Below are positions 61,342 to 64,000 of a stretch of DNA of 64,000 nt, one piece after another (position 1 is the stretch's first letter; each line of letters opens with the position of its first letter). This DNA comes from Parasporobacterium paucivorans DSM 15970. Lineage in GTDB: Bacteria > Bacillota > Clostridia > Lachnospirales > Lachnospiraceae. The stretch is taken from the NCBI RefSeq assembly GCF_900141895.1, contig NZ_FQYT01000013.1, positions 1-64,000 of the forward strand. Direction: 5' to 3'. The translations under genes were made by a program, and so were the position numbers. A model generated the notes under the pieces. The model had not been told where the DNA came from. It was given only the letters and a program-made list of their open reading frames with translations, and did no database searches.

Positions 61342-63762
61342 ATGGGGAAAAATGTACCGAACTTCCATATCGTGAAAAAACTAGAAACCCAGTCTGCCAA
61401 ACGCAAAACAATGATGATAACAGTCGTCTATTTTTTGTTTGGATGCACCTGGATAGTTGTGACTGATTTTGTGGCCAGATCAGTGTCAGGTGAAAATGTA
61501 GAAGCCTTCATGTTCAGTGTCACTAAGGGAATAATATACGTCTGTATAACGGCTGTCCTGATTTACGGCCTTGTTTATTCTGCCTTGCGGAAACTGATGA
61601 ATTCGGAGTTGAGGCTGACAGAAAGCGAAGCTCTCTTTCACACTATTTTCGACCAGTCACCTATCGGTGTGGCCATAATCCAGGACATACCCGGGAAGAT
61701 GACAAACAAAGTCTTTTCCCGTATTAATCCCATGTTTGGGCAAATCACAGGAAGAGACGAAACGGAATTAAAAGCAACAGAATGGGATGCAATAACCCAT
61801 CCGGAGGACCTGGGCAAGGCTCGGGATTTATTCGAAAAGCTGAAATTAGGTGAGATTGAAAGATACACCCTGGAAAATCGATGTATGAAACCGGATGGAT
61901 CTATTAACTGGGTAGAGCAGACTGTTACACCTTTGAATATATATGACAATTCCACTGCCTGCTCCTATTTGGCTCTGGTAAGGGATATCCATGAAAGAAA
62001 AACAACTCTGGACACCTTACGGGAGGTAGAGAGAAGCAAGTCAGTTCTGCTTTCCAATCTGCCGGGAATGGCATACCGCTGTAAATACGATCCAGAGTGG
62101 ACAATGCTGTTTGTATCGGAAGGATGCTTTTCTCTGACCGGGTATACTCCGAAAATGCTTATCGGCAACAGGAATCTATCATTTAAGGAACTGATTGTGC
62201 CCCGATACCGGGATTATCTTGAGGAGGAATGGAAAAAAGCTTTAGTGGAGAAGAAACAATTTCAGGCTGAATATGAAATTCTGACGGCTGAAGGTCAGAC
62301 GAAATGGGTGCTGGAAATGGGTCAGATTATTTTTGACGAAAATAATCTGGTGGAAGCCCTGGAGGGTATACTGATTGACATAACAGCCCGGAAAGAACAG
62401 GAGCGCATGCTTAAATATTTTGGAGTGCATGACCCATTGACAGGCTTATACAACCGCAGGCACCTGGAGGAGCTTCTGGGTGCGTACGAATTGACCGGGG
62501 ACAAGGTTAATAGGGCTCTGGCCGTATTGAGGTTCAAGAAACTCAACTCTCTCAGCTTAGCCTACGGATACCAATTCAGTGAAAATCTGCTCAGGGAGCT
62601 GGCTTCGAGCCTGTCTGTCCTTACCGGGAAAAGCTGCAGGCTTTTTCAGGTATCCTTTGAACGGATGGCTTTTTACATCACAGGATATGATAAGACGGAA
62701 TATCTGTCGGAGTTTTGCGGCAGGATTCGGAACTTGCGGGAAATAGAAAGCGTTTTGGAGCTGACCGGATGCGGGATTGGTGTCTTGGAATTGGATGAGT
62801 GGGATTGTGATGCGGCAGAGGCTATTAAAAATGCATCTATCGCCGCAGAGCAGACTGTCAATGGGGAGGGGAGCGGCAGCTGTTTCTTTACGGAAGACTT
62901 ACGGGGCAAAGTCATACGTGGGGCCCGGATAAAGGCAATACTTTTAGAGGCAGCTTTTACGGAAAATGATGACACCTTATATCTGGAATACCAGCCGCTG
63001 CTCGACCTGAAAACAAATAAGATTGCTGGGCTGGAAGCTCTGGCCAGGCTAAGAGATGAAAAGCTGGGAGTCATTTCGCCGGCGGAATTTATTCCCTTGG
63101 CTGAGGAAATGCAGCTGATACTGCCGTTGGGGCAGAAAATCATCAGGCTGGCATTTGGCTTGATGAACAGACTAGAGAAGTCCGGTTATGGTGATGTACA
63201 GGTTAATGTCAACATCTCCGGTATCCAGCTTATTCAGGAGGATTTTACGGATGGACTTATCCGGATGGCACAGAAAAGCGAGGTTAACTTGAAAAATCTT
63301 GTGCTGGAGATAACAGAATCGGTATTATCGGATAATTATGAAGCGGTTAATGAAAGGCTTGGAAGGATTAAAACATTTGGCGTAAGAGTTGCGATTGATG
63401 ATTTTGGAACGGGTTATTCCTCCTTAGCCAGGGCAAGAGAACTTAATGCGGATTACCTGAAGATAGACAAGTGTTTTGTGGACAACCTGCTCACTTTAAG
63501 TTCAGATGAAACAATCGTGGGAGATATCATTTCTATGGCTCACAGGATGGGGCACTGCGTCGTGGCAGAAGGGGTAGAAGATGAACGACAGTATCAATAT
63601 TTGAAGGAACATGGCTGTGACTACATCCAAGGGTATTATTTCAGCAGGGCCCTGGCCCCCGAGAAAGTAATGGAGCTGATCAAGGGAGTCAATAGTTTAA
63701 CCGTGGCTAAAATTCGAGAGGTAAGCAGGAAAAGAGAACAACCATTATCGGAGCGGTTTTAG
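61342..63762 (+). CDS. PAS-GGDEF-EAL protein, probable c-di-GMP phosphodiesterase
   Basis: About 806 residues: two N-terminal membrane segments, two PAS domains, a GGDEF-like domain and a C-terminal EAL domain. The GGDEF site is degenerate (QVSFERMAFYITG), so cyclase activity is unlikely. The EAL domain keeps LEALARL, ITESVL, IDDFGTGYSSL and DYLKIDK, so it should hydrolyse c-di-GMP. ATG 61342 follows AGGAG. It is the counterpart of the c-di-GMP riboswitch at 7124 in the same window. Its last codons overlap the CAP-like remnant. Confidence 0.9.
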   Translation: MGKNVPNFHIVKKLETQSAKRKTMMITVVYFLFGCTWIVVTDFVARSVSGENVEAFMFSVTKGIIYVCITAVLIYGLVYSALRKLMNSELRLTESEALFHTIFDQSPIGVAIIQDIPGKMTNKVFSRINPMFGQITGRDETELKATEWDAITHPEDLGKARDLFEKLKLGEIERYTLENRCMKPDGSINWVEQTVTPLNIYDNSTACSYLALVRDIHERKTTLDTLREVERSKSVLLSNLPGMAYRCKYDPEWTMLFVSEGCFSLTGYTPKMLIGNRNLSFKELIVPRYRDYLEEEWKKALVEKKQFQAEYEILTAEGQTKWVLEMGQIIFDENNLVEALEGILIDITARKEQERMLKYFGVHDPLTGLYNRRHLEELLGAYELTGDKVNRALAVLRFKKLNSLSLAYGYQFSENLLRELASSLSVLTGKSCRLFQVSFERMAFYITGYDKTEYLSEFCGRIRNLREIESVLELTGCGIGVLELDEWDCDAAEAIKNASIAAEQTVNGEGSGSCFFTEDLRGKVIRGARIKAILLEAAFTENDDTLYLEYQPLLDLKTNKIAGLEALARLRDEKLGVISPAEFIPLAEEMQLILPLGQKIIRLAFGLMNRLEKSGYGDVQVNVNISGIQLIQEDFTDGLIRMAQKSEVNLKNLVLEITESVLSDNYEAVNERLGRIKTFGVRVAIDDFGTGYSSLARARELNADYLKIDKCFVDNLLTLSSDETIVGDIISMAHRMGHCVVAEGVEDERQYQYLKEHGCDYIQGYYFSRALAPEKVMELIKGVNSLTVAKIREVSRKREQPLSERF

Positions 63763-63874
63763 CAGCAATGCCAATATGGTAAATCTGGATTATAAAACGG
63801 TCGGCATCTCCGTATTTGTTGCCAAAACCCCGACAGGTACCGCTTATTGCGCAGTTCAACTCTTTGGATATTAA
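63735..63874 (+). pseudogene. C-terminal remnant of a CAP/SCP-domain protein
   Basis: In a frame different from the EAL gene the sequence reads NNHYRSGFSSNANMVNLDYK, then TVGISVFVAKTPTGTAYCAV and QLFGY before TAA at 63872. This resembles the end of a CAP domain (HxANxLNxxYxxVGIGV ... QLFG). There is no start codon or upstream domain. The fragment probably remained after a deletion that joined it to the EAL gene. Confidence 0.5.
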
Positions 63875-63947
63875 AAACCAGATTCGGAATATCCTGCTGA
63901 AAGCAAAGCTCTAGAACCGGAAAATGTGCATATTATATGCGTTTTTG

Positions 63948-63976
63948 TTGACATTTGATGTTGTATATCATATCAT
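63948..63976 (+). promoter_or_regulatory. promoter reading out of the window
   Basis: TTGACA (63948-63953), a 17-base spacer and TATCAT (63971-63976) near the window end. The gene it serves is outside. Confidence 0.6.
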
Positions 63977-64000
63977 AAAACATAGTTGAACATTTAGCAA

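Overview
The window looks like a chromosomal segment of an anaerobic Gram-positive bacterium of the class Clostridia, most likely Lachnospiraceae-like. This rests on AGGAGG-type ribosome sites, a class D sortase, corrinoid-type UroD methyltransferase homologues with PucR-type regulators, a c-di-GMP-I riboswitch and the style of the polysaccharide locus. No rRNA is present. There is one tRNA, Val(GAC). No CRISPR array or prophage structural genes were seen.

Layout. (1) 1-4 kb: an accessory stretch opens with the 3' end of a group II intron, then a REP-associated tyrosine transposase (RAYT), an orphan ORF, a NudC-type pyrophosphatase, a 34-residue small protein and a GTPase. A short palindrome, GGGGGTCAGACCCCC or its complement, is scattered between these genes and recurs at about 7.0, 37.4, 38.5 and 48.1 kb. 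It often forms the stop codon or last codons of the adjacent gene. (2) 4-7 kb: a UroD-family gene divergent from a PucR-type regulator, followed by a c-di-GMP riboswitch with a terminator ahead of a small, apparently broken, secreted protein gene, then a VanZ-like gene. (3) 8.3-33.5 kb: a large Wzx/Wzy-type exopolysaccharide locus. It has chain-length and tyrosine kinase genes, an initiating sugar transferase fused to a GT4 glycosyltransferase, Wzy, Wzx, several glycosyltransferases and CapE-CapF-CapG for UDP-L-FucNAc. A promoter and hairpin then precede a second block with deacetylase, RfbF, RfbH, radical SAM, a pyruvyltransferase fused to an FrhB-like iron-sulfur protein, and a surface protein. 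(4) 33.7-36.6 kb: a secreted protein and a sortase D operon with a probable substrate. (5) 36.6-38.6 kb: a two-gene operon of a pRiA4b ORF-3-like protein and a DUF1887/Card1-like CARF-nuclease, tied to the palindrome family at both gene ends. (6) 38.6-50 kb: a second UroD homologue, a hydroxyacid dehydrogenase, a two-component system, a C_GCAxxG_C_C protein, a branched-chain amino acid-type ABC transporter, class II aldolase, SfsA and a cupin. (7) 50-64 kb: tRNA-Val, a DUF523 protein, a membrane GDPD, an MFS exporter, a universal stress protein, a second divergent UroD/PucR pair, Crp and MerR regulators, an integrase-like protein possibly of the MrpR type, a PAS-GGDEF-EAL protein with degenerate GGDEF, and a CAP-domain remnant.

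How it fits together: the large centre builds and exports a surface polysaccharide probably containing FucNAc and a CDP-sugar-derived residue. The sortase module and secreted proteins also act at the cell surface. The riboswitch and the EAL protein tie the region to c-di-GMP signalling. Three UroD homologues and two PucR regulators suggest one-carbon or demethylation metabolism, although no corrinoid protein is in view. The most promising novel items are the palindrome family at gene ends, the pRiA4b ORF-3/DUF1887 pair and a two-box repeat at about 1.3 and 51.1 kb.
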